NCBI RefSeq assembly: GCF_014397255.1
Contig: NZ_CP060724.1
Location: forward strand, 310,001-374,000
DNA: 64,000 nucleotides
Source: Weissella diestrammenae
GTDB lineage: Bacteria > Bacillota > Bacilli > Lactobacillales > Lactobacillaceae
Direction: 5' to 3'
The translations under genes and the position numbers were made by a program. The notes beneath the pieces were generated by a model, which saw only the letters and a list, made by a program, of their open reading frames with translations, made no database searches and was not told the origin of the DNA. Shown piece after piece: positions 7,733-17,404 of this stretch; within the stretch, counting starts at the first letter, position 1, and the number at the start of each line of letters is the position of its first letter.

Positions 7733-8923
7733 CTATTTTTTGTCTCGAATATCTGTTATCCAATCATGCATCCGTTGCATCGCTTCAGTGAGCACCTCAT
7801 CATCAGCTGCATACGACACGCGGATATAATCTCGTGTGTGCTGTGAAAATGAGATACCGGGTGTGACACCCACACCACCTTCATTTGCCAATTGCCAAGC
7901 AAAATTTAAGCCATCCTCTCCGGCATTAAAATCAGCCGGAATCCTAGCAAAAATATAGAATGCACCTTGCGGGTCAACAATGTCAAAGCCCATCTCTGTC
8001 ATCGCTGTCACAACAAAATCCCGACGTTGACGATAGATATGACGCATTGCAAGCGGCGCATCTTTTGCCAAAGTCAAAGCGGCTGTCGCACCATCTTGTG
8101 TTATTTTTGGCAAGGAAAAAGTAATCGTATCGTGTACTTTAGCTGCTTCAGTAATAAATGCTTTAGAGGCCATGATAAAGCCAATACGATATCCTGTCAT
8201 AGCATGAGATTTTGATAATCCAGTTATTAAAATTGTCTGCTCTGGTAATAAGGTCACCATTGACACATGTGGCATATCATACGTCAATTCAGCGTAGATT
8301 TCATCCGAAATCACCCACAATTTATATTTTTTAAAAACCGCCGCCAAAGCCACCAATTCGTCTTTTGAATAAGTCACACCAGTTGGATTACTAGGATAAT
8401 TAAAAAGGACGGCTTTAATTGGCTGACTGGTCGTTGACATCACGTGCTCAACCGCTTCCGGTGTCAGCTTAAAATGTGTCTGGCTCGTATCGACCTTATA
8501 AAGCTTGCCATGGATTAATTCAATGGCTGCAAAATAAGGTGGATATGCCGGTTCCGGAATAATAATACCATCGCCTAGATCAAGTAAAGTTTGAAACGTA
8601 TCATAAATTGCTTCAGAAACCCCAGATGTAACAATTACATTGTCAACGCCTTCAAAATTCATATTGAACTTTTCATTATAATAGTTTACTGCTGCTTGGC
8701 GTAATTTTGGATCACCTTCGGCAACACTGTAGTGAGACTGATCATTTGTCACACTTTCAATAATTGCGCTTTTAACCACATCATCTACCGGAAAACCTGG
8801 TTCCCCAAAAGTTAGCCGTACAATATCCTTAATCCCTGAAATTCGTTTTTGAAAATTTGTCAAACCATCCATTGTCATTTCAGTCACACGCGTATTCAAT
8901 GGTTGAATAAATGAATCTGTCAT
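7733..8923 (-). CDS. Class I/II PLP-dependent aminotransferase (PatA/AraT type)
   Basis: The 396-residue length is normal for fold-type I aminotransferases. Motifs: LTFGEPGFPVD (substrate Gly/Pro loop), Tyr in HYSVAEGDP, VIVTSGVSEAIYD, NYPSNPTGVTYS (Asn for the pyridine ring), WVISDEIYAELTY (Asp and Tyr) and the Schiff-base Lys in LITGLSKSHAMTGYRIGF, with Arg in DYIRVSYA binding the substrate carboxylate. Sequence layout matches PatA-like enzymes acting on aromatic amino acids, N-acetyl-diaminopimelate precursors or aspartate; the true substrate is unresolved. Cytoplasmic and apparently monocistronic. Divergent from the dipeptidase gene at 9095. Confidence 0.85.
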   Translation of the reverse strand: MTDSFIQPLNTRVTEMTMDGLTNFQKRISGIKDIVRLTFGEPGFPVDDVVKSAIIESVTNDQSHYSVAEGDPKLRQAAVNYYNEKFNMNFEGVDNVIVTSGVSEAIYDTFQTLLDLGDGIIIPEPAYPPYFAAIELIHGKLYKVDTSQTHFKLTPEAVEHVMSTTSQPIKAVLFNYPSNPTGVTYSKDELVALAAVFKKYKLWVISDEIYAELTYDMPHVSMVTLLPEQTILITGLSKSHAMTGYRIGFIMASKAFITEAAKVHDTITFSLPKITQDGATAALTLAKDAPLAMRHIYRQRRDFVVTAMTEMGFDIVDPQGAFYIFARIPADFNAGEDGLNFAWQLANEGGVGVTPGISFSQHTRDYIRVSYAADDEVLTEAMQRMHDWITDIRDKK

Positions 8924-9094
8924 TTGATTGATTTCCCCTAACTTTTCTCACATATTTTTTTTATCTATATTAAAATAGAAGTAGATTAGTTGATACCTCG
9001 CGAACATATAAGAGACGTCAATTAATTATTATTTATTTCTAATGATTTTCATTATACAGTAGATACACTAAATCGTACTAATCGAGGGACATAA

Positions 9095-9838
9095 ATGACT
9101 AACTTATTAAATCAGCCCATTCCAAGCGACACTCCGCTTTGGAGTTGGGAACCTGTAATGCAAAAAGAAATTGTCGAGTCTAACGAGGATCTCGTCCCGC
9201 TTAGCTTCCTACCAGAAAAAGTTCTCATTAAACCCGATTATTTTATTCAAGGCTTATCTGGCGCCCTGCCTGAATTGTACGCGCGACGTTCAGTACAACA
9301 GCGGTTATATGAGGCCACCAAGCTTTTACCCACCGGTTATAAATTTGTGGTCTTTGATGCTTGGCGTTCTGTGTCAACCCAAGCCGCATTATTTCATTCC
9401 CTTAATCGCAAACTAGCAATTGACCATCCTGACTGGTCTCTCAACAAATTACGTCAAGCCACACTCGAGACTGTTGCTTTACCATCACGCGATCAACACA
9501 AACCATCACCCCATAATACTGGCGGTGCCATCGATTTAACTATTGTCGATGCAACTGGACTTGTGTTAGATATGCAGTCACCATTTGATGACATCACATC
9601 TCATTCCAGTGCCGCCTTTTTAGAGCAGCGTACTGACTTATCCGCTATTGAAATACAAGCACGCGATAATCGCCGCTTATTATATAACATTATGACTACC
9701 GTTGGTTTTACCAATTTTTCAAATGAGTGGTGGCATTTCGATTACGGCAATCAAAACTGGGCTTTTTGTTCAGGTGAAGACTATGCTTTATATGGTGCAA
9801 CAAAGCCTTGTTTCCAATGGGCAAATATATTAGATTAA
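9095..9838 (+). CDS. D-alanyl-D-alanine dipeptidase, VanX/DdpX family (peptidase M15D)
   Basis: The 247-residue protein has no signal peptide, so it is cytoplasmic. Zinc and catalytic residues are all visible: SPHNTGGAIDLT (His140, Asp147), EWWHFDYG (catalytic Glu211, His214), and Arg91 in FDAWRS, matching the VanX transition-state Arg. VanX enzymes hydrolyse D-Ala-D-Ala but not D-Ala-D-Lac, depleting vancomycin-sensitive precursor; others recycle wall peptides for carbon. In this group peptidoglycan precursors end in D-Lac, so a scavenging or precursor-purifying role is plausible. It stands alone on the plus strand, with SD GAGGGA and its own terminator, and no vanH or vanA-like ligase beside it. 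Confidence 0.88.
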   Translation: MTNLLNQPIPSDTPLWSWEPVMQKEIVESNEDLVPLSFLPEKVLIKPDYFIQGLSGALPELYARRSVQQRLYEATKLLPTGYKFVVFDAWRSVSTQAALFHSLNRKLAIDHPDWSLNKLRQATLETVALPSRDQHKPSPHNTGGAIDLTIVDATGLVLDMQSPFDDITSHSSAAFLEQRTDLSAIEIQARDNRRLLYNIMTTVGFTNFSNEWWHFDYGNQNWAFCSGEDYALYGATKPCFQWANILD

Positions 9839-9850
9839 ATGAACAATATA

Positions 9851-9880
9851 AAAACCGAGCCATTCATGGCTCGGTTTTTT
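9851..9880. terminator. Bidirectional terminator between convergent genes
   Basis: Perfect 12-bp repeat AAAACCGAGCCA / TGGCTCGGTTTT with a 4-nt loop and a T run on the plus strand. It serves the dipeptidase gene and the convergent Ntdp gene. Confidence 0.85.
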
Positions 9881-9904
9881 ACTATATGGCTCAAACAACT
9901 ATCT

Positions 9905-10456
9905 CTACCGATCGGTTCGATGTTTAATCTCCTGATAACGCTGGTACCATAAATTAACATAGGCATCTGAAAATGGGCCACGTTTGTTTTGTATCCAATC
10001 AACCAAAATTTTAACATGCTCAGTTAAAATAAAGTCTATATCATCCGGATAATGCCATTTTTCACTATGCATCTGATATTCATCAGCATCGAGTAACCGC
10101 TTTTCACCATCTGGATAAACCTTAACATCCAAATCATAATCAATATACTTCAATGCTTCTTTATCTAAAACAAACGGTGTCGCCAAATTACAGTAATATG
10201 ACACCCCATTATCTCGAATCATCGCGACGATGTTAAACCAGTACTTTCGATGAAAAAAGACAATTGCAGGTTCACGGGTTACCCACCGACGGCCATCATC
10301 TTCAATGACAACCGTATGATCATTAATGCCTATAATTTCATTCTCACTCGTTTTCAAAACCATCGTCTCGCGCCAAGTTCGGTGAAGACTCCCATCGTGT
10401 TTGTAGCTTTTGATCGTTATATAGTCACCCTCGCGCGGTAAACGACTATCTTGCAT
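9905..10456 (-). CDS. DUF402 nucleoside tri-/diphosphate phosphatase (Ntdp/YgaC family)
   Basis: The 183-residue protein matches, from memory, the staphylococcal Ntdp fold along its whole length: [63 protein letters not shown] and a basic C-terminus. The conserved Asp cluster in [15 protein letters not shown] binds divalent metal; members release phosphate from NTPs and NDPs. The start at 10456 is chosen because SD AGAAGGAAAG lies just before it and the homologues begin here; 30 additional upstream codons are open but have no support. Apparently co-transcribed behind recX with a gap of about 100 nt. Role in the cell is still vague. Confidence 0.88.
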   Translation of the reverse strand: MQDSRLPREGDYITIKSYKHDGSLHRTWRETMVLKTSENEIIGINDHTVVIEDDGRRWVTREPAIVFFHRKYWFNIVAMIRDNGVSYYCNLATPFVLDKEALKYIDYDLDVKVYPDGEKRLLDADEYQMHSEKWHYPDDIDFILTEHVKILVDWIQNKRGPFSDAYVNLWYQRYQEIKHRTDR

Positions 10457-10557
10457 AACTTTCCTTCTTTCGGGCATAGACCACGAACTTTTCTCTAAAA
10501 GTATACCATAATTTCCGCTTTCCGCGCTTCTCAAGTTGTTCAACACTAAAATTCCAT

Positions 10558-11361
10558 TTACCGATGCTGATAATCCTTAAGCCACGAACTGACCTGATTT
10601 AAGTCAAATCCTTTGCGATACATGCCAGATTTAACCCGTCTTTCAAATTCCCAACCTTCAAGTTGATCATAACGTTGGACAATTTTTTCAGCTTCACGAG
10701 ATAAATTTTCCCACATCTCATCATCATCAACAGGATTGTTCAATTGATATTGTGCGATTTCTTTTTCAATAATGGCTTGACTAAATCCTTGCTGATACAG
10801 CTTCTTCATTACTTTCTGACGAGCCATACTTGTCGATTCGCGATCATACTTATCAAATAGTTTCGTTACCAGGCGTGACACATGAGCGCGTTGACTTTCA
10901 TCATCGTATTTAACTAAAGCATCTTCAATCATCAATGCGTCGATTCCCATCTGGCGTAACTTAAAATTTACACCTTGAGGCCCAAATTTACCTGATTGCA
11001 TTTGTTCGTCAACGTATACTTCGGCGAAGTGCTGATCATCAATAATACTTAAATCAATTAATCGTGCAATCGCCTGATTAATGACAAAGTCAGGGAAATC
11101 TTTTTCGATTAATTTCAAACGCACTTGATAGGCTGAATGAATTGCCCCAGTAGCATAGACTAGCGCCGTTTGATAAGCTTTTTGTTCATATTCCGCTGCA
11201 ATGATTTCTTCTCGCAACTCAGGAGATACCACCGTATCTTTAAATAATTGATATGATGTCAAAATCTTCTCATCAACAGCGAAGGCAAATTCATCATCCA
11301 AATAAATATTGTATCGTCCTGGTTTACGTGTTGATGTGACACGTGTCACTTTTGCCATCAT
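10558..11361 (-). CDS. recX: Regulatory protein RecX
   Basis: The 267-residue protein is built of repeated three-helix RecX modules: Y...A..YA....[59 protein letters not shown], and further copies toward the C-terminus. The order aligns with Gram-positive RecX (about 260-270 residues). RecX inhibits RecA filament growth and activity, limiting recombination. The start ATG follows AAAGGTAGAA; a second Met immediately follows. It sits alone between the ABC-F gene and ntdp; recA is not in the window. Confidence 0.88.
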   Translation of the reverse strand: MMAKVTRVTSTRKPGRYNIYLDDEFAFAVDEKILTSYQLFKDTVVSPELREEIIAAEYEQKAYQTALVYATGAIHSAYQVRLKLIEKDFPDFVINQAIARLIDLSIIDDQHFAEVYVDEQMQSGKFGPQGVNFKLRQMGIDALMIEDALVKYDDESQRAHVSRLVTKLFDKYDRESTSMARQKVMKKLYQQGFSQAIIEKEIAQYQLNNPVDDDEMWENLSREAEKIVQRYDQLEGWEFERRVKSGMYRKGFDLNQVSSWLKDYQHR

Positions 11362-11539
11362 TTCTACCTTTCAACTCGATCATTCGCTGTTACATAAAAA
11401 TCAATCGTCACTGCACCATTGAAAGCTATATGTCAACATTTTGTATGTTACAACAAACAACTTTTCTTTGTGTTTTTCACCATAATAATCAGTCAACCTT
11501 CAGAACGAGAAGCCAATTACCTCAAGCCATCTATTGTGC

Positions 11540-13474
11540 CTAGTGGTTGTTTTGTGCTGATTCTAAAGCAACTGATGCTTCCGTCCAATGTTCTTCAACC
11601 ACACCTAACTTTTGTTCAATTACTTGCAGTTGTTCATTAATTGTCTGAAGCTTGTCGAGGTTTGATCCAATTGACGGATCATTCAATTGCTGTGTTAATT
11701 CCAATTGTTGCGCTACCAAGTCATTCATTTCTTGTTCGGTTGCGTCAACAGCACGCTCTAATTGTCTCAGTTCACGTTGTTGTGCCTTGTTTGCTTGATA
11801 GCTAGTTTCTGCCAGTGGCCGAGATTTTTCTTGATTAACTTGTTCTTTTTGTTCATTAATTTGAGCAGTTTTTCCCAAATAGTAATCATAGTTACCATCA
11901 AAGAAAGTCACCCCATCAGCTGATAATTCAAGCACTTCCGTTGCTACTTCATTAATAAAATAACGATCATGTGATACAAAGAAAATTGTGCCGTTAAACT
12001 CATTTAATGCAGTTTCCAAAACCTCACGTGAATCAATGTCTAAATGGTTAGTCGGTTCATCCAGAATTAAAAAATTATCCTCATTCATTGACAAAACGGT
12101 TAATAATAACCTGGCTTTCTCACCACCAGATAATGCACTCACTTTTTTGTCGACATCCTCACCAGTAAACATGAATGAACCTAAAATACTACGCACATCT
12201 TTTTCAGGTAAACTCGCATGTAAATCCCAGACGGAATTCAACAGCGACTTTGTTGGATTCAATGTCGCTTGTTCCTGATCATAATAACCAATAGTTACAT
12301 TAGCCCCGATTTTAAATGAGCCAGCAATAATTGGTAATTGCCCCAGCAATGTCTTAATCAGCGTTGATTTACCAACGCCATTCGGTCCAACCAGCGCGAC
12401 AGCGTGTTGCTTTTTGACATCAAAATTAATATGTTGTGCCAAAGGTTGTTCTGCATCATAGCCCAAACTCACATCATGCGCTTGTAATACCTCATTACCT
12501 GATGATGTTTTGGCCTGAAACGTAATATGTGCAACGCCAGATTCATTGGTCGGTGCTGACAAAACAGTCATTTTTTCCAGTTGCTTACGCCGTGATTGCG
12601 CCCGTTTCGTTGTCGATGCTCGAACAATATTGCGATTAACAAAATCTTCAAGCTTGGCAATTTCAGTTTGCTGCTTATCAAATGCCTTTTGTTCCGCCAA
12701 GATTTTCGCCGTTTTTTGCTCAATATATCGGCTGTAGTTACCCATGTAATGATCCATCATCCCTGCATGAACTTCATAAATTTCATTAACTACACGATCC
12801 AAGAAATATCGATCATGCGAGACAATTAATAACGCACCTTGATAATTTTGTAAATATTTCTCTAGCCACGCCAACGTTTGCATATCTAAATGATTCGTTG
12901 GTTCGTCTAACACCAGTAAATCAGGTATTTCAAGCAGTTGTTTTGCAATGGCTAAACGAGTGCGCTGACCACCCGATAATGCCGACACTTTTTGGGCATA
13001 AAATGACTCATCAAAACCAAAACCATGTAACACACTTCGAATTGTGGCTTCATAACCATAACCATTCATCGCTTCAAAATCATGTTGAATTTGATCATAT
13101 TGTGCTAAAAGGTCTTGATATCCTGCACTTTGATAGTCATTGGTTGCTGCAATTTTTGTCTCCAATTGGTGCATTTTCTTTTCAACGGCAATGACGGTTG
13201 AAAAACTCGCCAACATCTCCTGATAAACGCTCAGTTCAGAATCAAGGCCTGCATTCTGTGCCAAATAAGCCACTTTCAGCCCTTTTTTGACCGCAATCGT
13301 CCCTTCATCAGGCTGTGTTTCGCCGATAATCATCTTTAATAAAGTCGATTTACCAGCTCCGTTTCGGCCAACCAATCCAATCCGTGACTTGTCTTGAATT
13401 TGCAATGAAAAGTACTCAAAGAATGTCACCCCACTAAAGCGACGAGCCACATCATTGGCTTGTAAAATAATCAT
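11540..13474 (-). CDS. ydiF: ABC-F ATPase, YdiF-like translation factor
   Basis: The 644-residue protein has two ATP-binding cassettes and no membrane segments. NBD1 has Walker A GRNGAGKST (about 37-45), signature LSGGQRTR and Walker B LLVLDEPTNHLD; NBD2 has GPNGVGKST, LSGGEKAR and FLILDEPTNHLD. A charged interdomain linker (about 235-315) and a coiled-coil C-terminal tail (about 545-640) complete the ABC-F plan. Length and the position next to rex match Bacillus YdiF. ABC-F proteins act at the ribosomal E site; an antibiotic-resistance role is unlikely because the linker is not extended. SD GAGG lies 10 nt before the ATG. A hairpin separates it from rex. Confidence 0.9.
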   Translation of the reverse strand: MIILQANDVARRFSGVTFFEYFSLQIQDKSRIGLVGRNGAGKSTLLKMIIGETQPDEGTIAVKKGLKVAYLAQNAGLDSELSVYQEMLASFSTVIAVEKKMHQLETKIAATNDYQSAGYQDLLAQYDQIQHDFEAMNGYGYEATIRSVLHGFGFDESFYAQKVSALSGGQRTRLAIAKQLLEIPDLLVLDEPTNHLDMQTLAWLEKYLQNYQGALLIVSHDRYFLDRVVNEIYEVHAGMMDHYMGNYSRYIEQKTAKILAEQKAFDKQQTEIAKLEDFVNRNIVRASTTKRAQSRRKQLEKMTVLSAPTNESGVAHITFQAKTSSGNEVLQAHDVSLGYDAEQPLAQHINFDVKKQHAVALVGPNGVGKSTLIKTLLGQLPIIAGSFKIGANVTIGYYDQEQATLNPTKSLLNSVWDLHASLPEKDVRSILGSFMFTGEDVDKKVSALSGGEKARLLLTVLSMNEDNFLILDEPTNHLDIDSREVLETALNEFNGTIFFVSHDRYFINEVATEVLELSADGVTFFDGNYDYYLGKTAQINEQKEQVNQEKSRPLAETSYQANKAQQRELRQLERAVDATEQEMNDLVAQQLELTQQLNDPSIGSNLDKLQTINEQLQVIEQKLGVVEEHWTEASVALESAQNNH

Positions 13475-13492
13475 AACTTACTACCTCATATT

Positions 13493-13517
13493 GAAAATGC
13501 CGCACTAGGCGGCATTT
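13493..13517. terminator. Hairpin between rex and ydiF
   Basis: Stem AAATGCCGC / GCGGCATTT with a short loop. On the minus strand it is followed by only TTTTC, so it may be a partial terminator that lowers ydiF expression behind rex. Confidence 0.55.
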
Positions 13518-13519
13518 TT

Positions 13520-14155
13520 TTAATTCTTAATATCATTGTCGATAAAATATAACAATGTCTGTAATTCATTCGTTAAATCAACATTCTGAACATGAATTGC
13601 ACGTGAGACATTTAGGCGTAATGGCGTAAAATTCAAAATACCTTTAACGCCACTTTTTTCTAAACGTGCTGCAATATCTTGTGCAACATCAGCTGGCACA
13701 GTCATAATTGCCACGTCAATTCGTTGTTCTGCAATTTGTTCTTCGAGATCATCCATTGAAAAGACCGGAACCCCGTCTTGAATCGTATTGATTAAGTCTG
13801 GATTCACTTCAAAGACTGCAGAGATACGGGCGTTTGAAGTTTTTTGAAATTTAAAATTCAACAACGCATGACCTAAATTTCCAAGCCCAATTAATGCTGC
13901 CGAAGCCAAATTATCTTGATTTAATTCGCCAGCAAAAAATTCTAGCAATGCTTCAACATCGTAACCATAACCACGTTTACCTAATGCACCAAAGCAAGAA
14001 AAATCACGACGAATGGTAGCTGCATCAATTTTAACAATTTCTGCTAAGTCAACCGATGAAATTCGGTTAATACCGTCATCTAATAATAACTTTAAGTACC
14101 GATAATAGATCGGCAATCGTTTTGCCGTTGCCCGTGGAATCTTCTGATCTGCCAT
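13520..14155 (-). CDS. rex: Redox-sensing transcriptional repressor Rex
   Basis: The 211-residue protein has an N-terminal winged helix (about 1-80; [19 protein letters not shown], and [22 protein letters not shown] as recognition part) and a C-terminal Rossmann NADH-binding domain with [12 protein letters not shown] (GxGxxG). A final domain-swapped helix ([11 protein letters not shown]) completes the dimer. Rex senses the NADH/NAD+ ratio and represses fermentation genes when NADH is low. Its promoter at 14203-14231 overlaps a partial Rex site, suggesting autoregulation. It lies directly downstream of mutS and upstream of ydiF. Confidence 0.95.
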   Translation of the reverse strand: MADQKIPRATAKRLPIYYRYLKLLLDDGINRISSVDLAEIVKIDAATIRRDFSCFGALGKRGYGYDVEALLEFFAGELNQDNLASAALIGLGNLGHALLNFKFQKTSNARISAVFEVNPDLINTIQDGVPVFSMDDLEEQIAEQRIDVAIMTVPADVAQDIAARLEKSGVKGILNFTPLRLNVSRAIHVQNVDLTNELQTLLYFIDNDIKN

Positions 14156-14202
14156 TTCTGTCTCACTTTATCTCTAATTTTCATTTGCTTTATTCTGCCA
14201 TC

Positions 14203-14239
14203 ATTTTAGCACAAGTCGAGAAGTTTGTGAAATATACAA
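14203..14239 (-). promoter_or_regulatory. rex promoter with Rex-like half site
   Basis: Minus strand: -35 TTCACA (14226-14231), 17-bp spacer, -10 TAAAAT (14203-14208). The -35 is part of TTGTATATTTCACAA (14225-14239), which has one perfect TTCACAA arm of the Rex operator and a shortened other arm. The site lies between the mutS stop and rex. Confidence 0.45.
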
Positions 14240-14242
14240 CAT

Positions 14243-16819
14243 TTATTCCTTCAAGGCTTCTTGAATCTCATTCATTAAAATCATGGCTTGTATTGGCGTT
14301 AAATTAGCCAAATCAGCTGTTTGTAATCGTGTTAATGCTTCACTCATTGTTGGCGTCATCAATGCATTATCGAACAGCGTCAATTGTTGTTCTGAGCTAT
14401 TTTCAGGTGATTCAAACGTCTGATTATTAGGTGCGATATGCGCTGATTCGGCTTCCAATTGCTTTAAAATTTTGGTTGCTCTTTGAATGACAAGTTCAGG
14501 TAATCCCGCTAATTTTGCCACATTAATTCCGTATGACTGGTCAGCTGGTCCAGGTAAAACCTTATGTGAAAAAATTAAGTTCCCAGCTTCTTCATGCGCG
14601 CCGACGTGCATATTAAATAATTGGGGTAATTCATCAGCTAACGTTGTTAGTTCATGATAATGCGTCGAAAATAACGTTTTAGCATGCACATGATCATGCA
14701 CGTATTCAATAATTGCCTGTGCAAGTGCCATGCCATCAAAAGTTGCCGTTCCACGACCTAATTCGTCAAACAGAATCAATGAATGACTTGTTGCATCAGA
14801 CAAAGCTGTATTGGCCTCTGCCATTTCAACCATAAATGTTGAGTTACCAGAAATCAAGTCGTCTGCCGCACCAATTCGTGTAAATATTTGATCAAAAATG
14901 GGCAAATTTGCAGACTCGGCCGGCACAAATGAGCCCACCTGTGCCAAAACAACCGTCAAGGCCAATTGCCGCATATAAGTTGATTTACCTGACATATTTG
15001 GCCCAGTAATTAGCATGACCGTTTGATCAACAGCCATCTCAATATTATTCGCAACGTAAGCTTGATGACCTAATACCTTTTCAACAACAGGATGTCGACC
15101 ATTCACAATTTTCAATTCATGCCCAGTTGTTAGTTCCGGTCGAACAAAATGATATTTTTCTGCAACAGATGTGAATGCAAGCAAGACATCTAATTCAGAT
15201 AAACTTTTTGCTAAGTTCTGGAGTCGTGTAATATTCACTTTAACTTGTTCACGAATCTCAGTAAACACTTGATACTCTAAAGCACTAGACTTTTCTTCAG
15301 CCTCTAAAATTTGCTGCTCATGTGTCTTGAGTTCAGGTGTAACAAAGCGTTCAGCGTTTACTAACGTTTGTTTGCGCGTGTATCGCGTGGCATCTAACTT
15401 ATCAATATTTGCCTTGGTGACCTCTATATAATAGCCAAAAACCTTATTGTAACCAATTTTCAAACTATTAATTCCAGTCTCTTGCCGCTCTGTCGCTTCC
15501 ATTTCAGCAAGCCATTGCTTCCCATTGCGCATCACATGTCGATAATCATCCAGTTGCTTATGATAGCCATCTTTAATAATGCCACCATCTTTAATCGAAA
15601 TTGGTGGCTCATCTGTGATAGCTTGCGTAATAAGCGTTTCTAATTCTGTGACAGGATCAATGCGACTTTGCAATTCACCGATTACCGCACTATCTAAATC
15701 CGAGAGTAGCGCTACAATGTTTGGAATTTGACGTAATGAATTTCGAATTTGTAACAAGTCTCGTCCATTCGCTGTGCCATATGCAATGCGACCAACTAGC
15801 CGTTCTAAATCATAAACACCTTTTAATGCCGTTTGTAAATCATTACGAATCAAAAATTGTGTTTTAAATTGGTCAATTTTATCATATCGAGCCAAAATAT
15901 CATCTTGATCAAGTAACGGTTGTTCAAGCCATTGTTTTAGCATTCTACCACCCATGGCAGTTTGCGTTTCATCTAATAACCATAATAATGTACCGCCACG
16001 CTGCTGCGTGCGTAAATTAACCGTTAACTCCAAATTAGCTCGTGAATTGCGATCTAATTTTAAAAATTGAGCAATTTCATAGTGCTTTGCGATTTGTAAA
16101 TGATCCAATGATCTTTTTTGAGTTGTAAACAAATACGCCAACAATAATTTTGCAGCTGTTAGCGCGGCGGCTTGAAGCGCCTGAACCAAATATGAAATAT
16201 CTGCACTTGGATCAATTTGGTCCTGCTCTGATATCATAACCCCTAAATTAGTGAGGTTCGCGATTAAGTCCGCCGGTAATGTGCCATTACTGACCACTTC
16301 TTTAGCTTCTAACCGCACGATTTCATTTATCACTGTGTTCATAGCAACCAACTGAGTTGCAGATAATTCTCCTGTTGATAAATCAGCATATGCCAATCCA
16401 TAGCTGCCATTTTCAGCACCAATCACACTGACAAGGTAATTGTTTTCTTTAGCTGAATCGGCGCCAGTTTGCATCCGCGTACCAGGCGTGATAAGTTGAA
16501 CAACTTCACGCTTGACCATTCCCTCAGCAGTCGCAGGATTTTCCATTTGTTCAACAACAGCGACTTTATAGCCTTTATCGACTAAAATGTCGATATAATT
16601 TTGCGCAGCATGATGTGGCACACCCGCCATTGGAATTGGCACATCTGAATTCTTATTTCTTTGCGTTAGCGTTAACTCCAAGAGTTGTGACCCTAAAACA
16701 GCATCATCATTGAAAAGTTCGTAAAAATCGCCAAGCCGATAAAACAAAAAAGCATCAGGATACTGTGCTTTTATCTGATTATATTGTTGCATCATTGGGG
16801 TTTCTTTTGGCTTGGCCAT
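14243..16819 (-). CDS. mutS: DNA mismatch repair protein MutS
   Basis: The 858-residue protein is a full MutS. The N-terminal mismatch-binding domain has [11 protein letters not shown], where the Phe-x-Glu wedge is FYE; the long lever/clamp region follows; the C-terminal ABC-type ATPase has Walker [26 protein letters not shown] and STHYHEL. It recognises mismatches and recruits MutL. The start is decided by the SD: GAGGAG touches the ATG at 16828, leaving no spacing, but lies 9 nt before the ATG at 16819. The gene is followed by rex, not by mutL as in most Firmicutes. Confidence 0.95.
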   Translation of the reverse strand: MAKPKETPMMQQYNQIKAQYPDAFLFYRLGDFYELFNDDAVLGSQLLELTLTQRNKNSDVPIPMAGVPHHAAQNYIDILVDKGYKVAVVEQMENPATAEGMVKREVVQLITPGTRMQTGADSAKENNYLVSVIGAENGSYGLAYADLSTGELSATQLVAMNTVINEIVRLEAKEVVSNGTLPADLIANLTNLGVMISEQDQIDPSADISYLVQALQAAALTAAKLLLAYLFTTQKRSLDHLQIAKHYEIAQFLKLDRNSRANLELTVNLRTQQRGGTLLWLLDETQTAMGGRMLKQWLEQPLLDQDDILARYDKIDQFKTQFLIRNDLQTALKGVYDLERLVGRIAYGTANGRDLLQIRNSLRQIPNIVALLSDLDSAVIGELQSRIDPVTELETLITQAITDEPPISIKDGGIIKDGYHKQLDDYRHVMRNGKQWLAEMEATERQETGINSLKIGYNKVFGYYIEVTKANIDKLDATRYTRKQTLVNAERFVTPELKTHEQQILEAEEKSSALEYQVFTEIREQVKVNITRLQNLAKSLSELDVLLAFTSVAEKYHFVRPELTTGHELKIVNGRHPVVEKVLGHQAYVANNIEMAVDQTVMLITGPNMSGKSTYMRQLALTVVLAQVGSFVPAESANLPIFDQIFTRIGAADDLISGNSTFMVEMAEANTALSDATSHSLILFDELGRGTATFDGMALAQAIIEYVHDHVHAKTLFSTHYHELTTLADELPQLFNMHVGAHEEAGNLIFSHKVLPGPADQSYGINVAKLAGLPELVIQRATKILKQLEAESAHIAPNNQTFESPENSSEQQLTLFDNALMTPTMSEALTRLQTADLANLTPIQAMILMNEIQEALKE

Positions 16820-16843
16820 TTTTACCATCTCCTCATTTATCTA

Positions 16844-17395
16844 TTACTCATCATCTGAAGTCTGCGCAAATAAGTCAGCTAGTCCTGACATTGGGGTATG
16901 CTTTTCTATTGGTTGATTCGCTTGTTGGGCATCAAATTCATCTTCGGCAATAACTTCCCAACCTTCGCCCGATGGCATTTTTGCAGCCGCTTCACCCTCG
17001 GCTAAGATTTGTAATGGTACTTGTAAAAAGATATATTCCATTACAACTTGTTTGAAATCTAACACATCATCTTCAACCAGGATAACCGAATCTTCAATTT
17101 CATAACGATCGGTATGATCAGCCGATTGAATATAGACTTCATCAATTTCAAAGTCCAATGGTAAATGGACAGGTTGTGCTGAGCGAGTTGATGGGGTCAC
17201 AATTTCTCCCCGGACACTGGCATGAATAATAATATCTTCATTTTCTGCCCGTGCTGTACCAGTCACTTGCATCGGGGTTGCTGCCAAAATGACATCCCCA
17301 AAATCAGCTAATAATGCCTGTTCTAAATCAAGCGTTTCTGAAAATTCAAAAGGCTCATTTTTATATTTTAATAATTCACTCAAATACCACTTCAT
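16844..17395 (-). CDS. DUF177/YceD-family protein
   Basis: The 183-residue acidic protein has the DUF177 layout: MKWYLSELLKYKNEPFEFSETLDL at the start, VTGTARAENEDIIIHASVRGE (family VxGxxxxxxxxxxxxGxxxxxC, here without the Cys) and LPLDFEIDEVYI in the middle. YceD proteins are linked to 23S rRNA and large-subunit assembly and nearly always precede rpmF (L32). Here the next gene is mutS instead. The tail beyond about residue 150 is rich in Glu, Asp and Gln and looks disordered. It sits 9 nt after tmcAL. Confidence 0.8.
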   Translation of the reverse strand: MKWYLSELLKYKNEPFEFSETLDLEQALLADFGDVILAATPMQVTGTARAENEDIIIHASVRGEIVTPSTRSAQPVHLPLDFEIDEVYIQSADHTDRYEIEDSVILVEDDVLDFKQVVMEYIFLQVPLQILAEGEAAAKMPSGEGWEVIAEDEFDAQQANQPIEKHTPMSGLADLFAQTSDDE

Positions 17396-17404
17396 TTTTT
17401 TACC

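Noticed and set aside
11540-13474. ABC-F gene as an antibiotic-resistance determinant
   Set aside because: Linker length and gene neighbourhood (rex) point to housekeeping YdiF; no resistance-type extended linker is seen.
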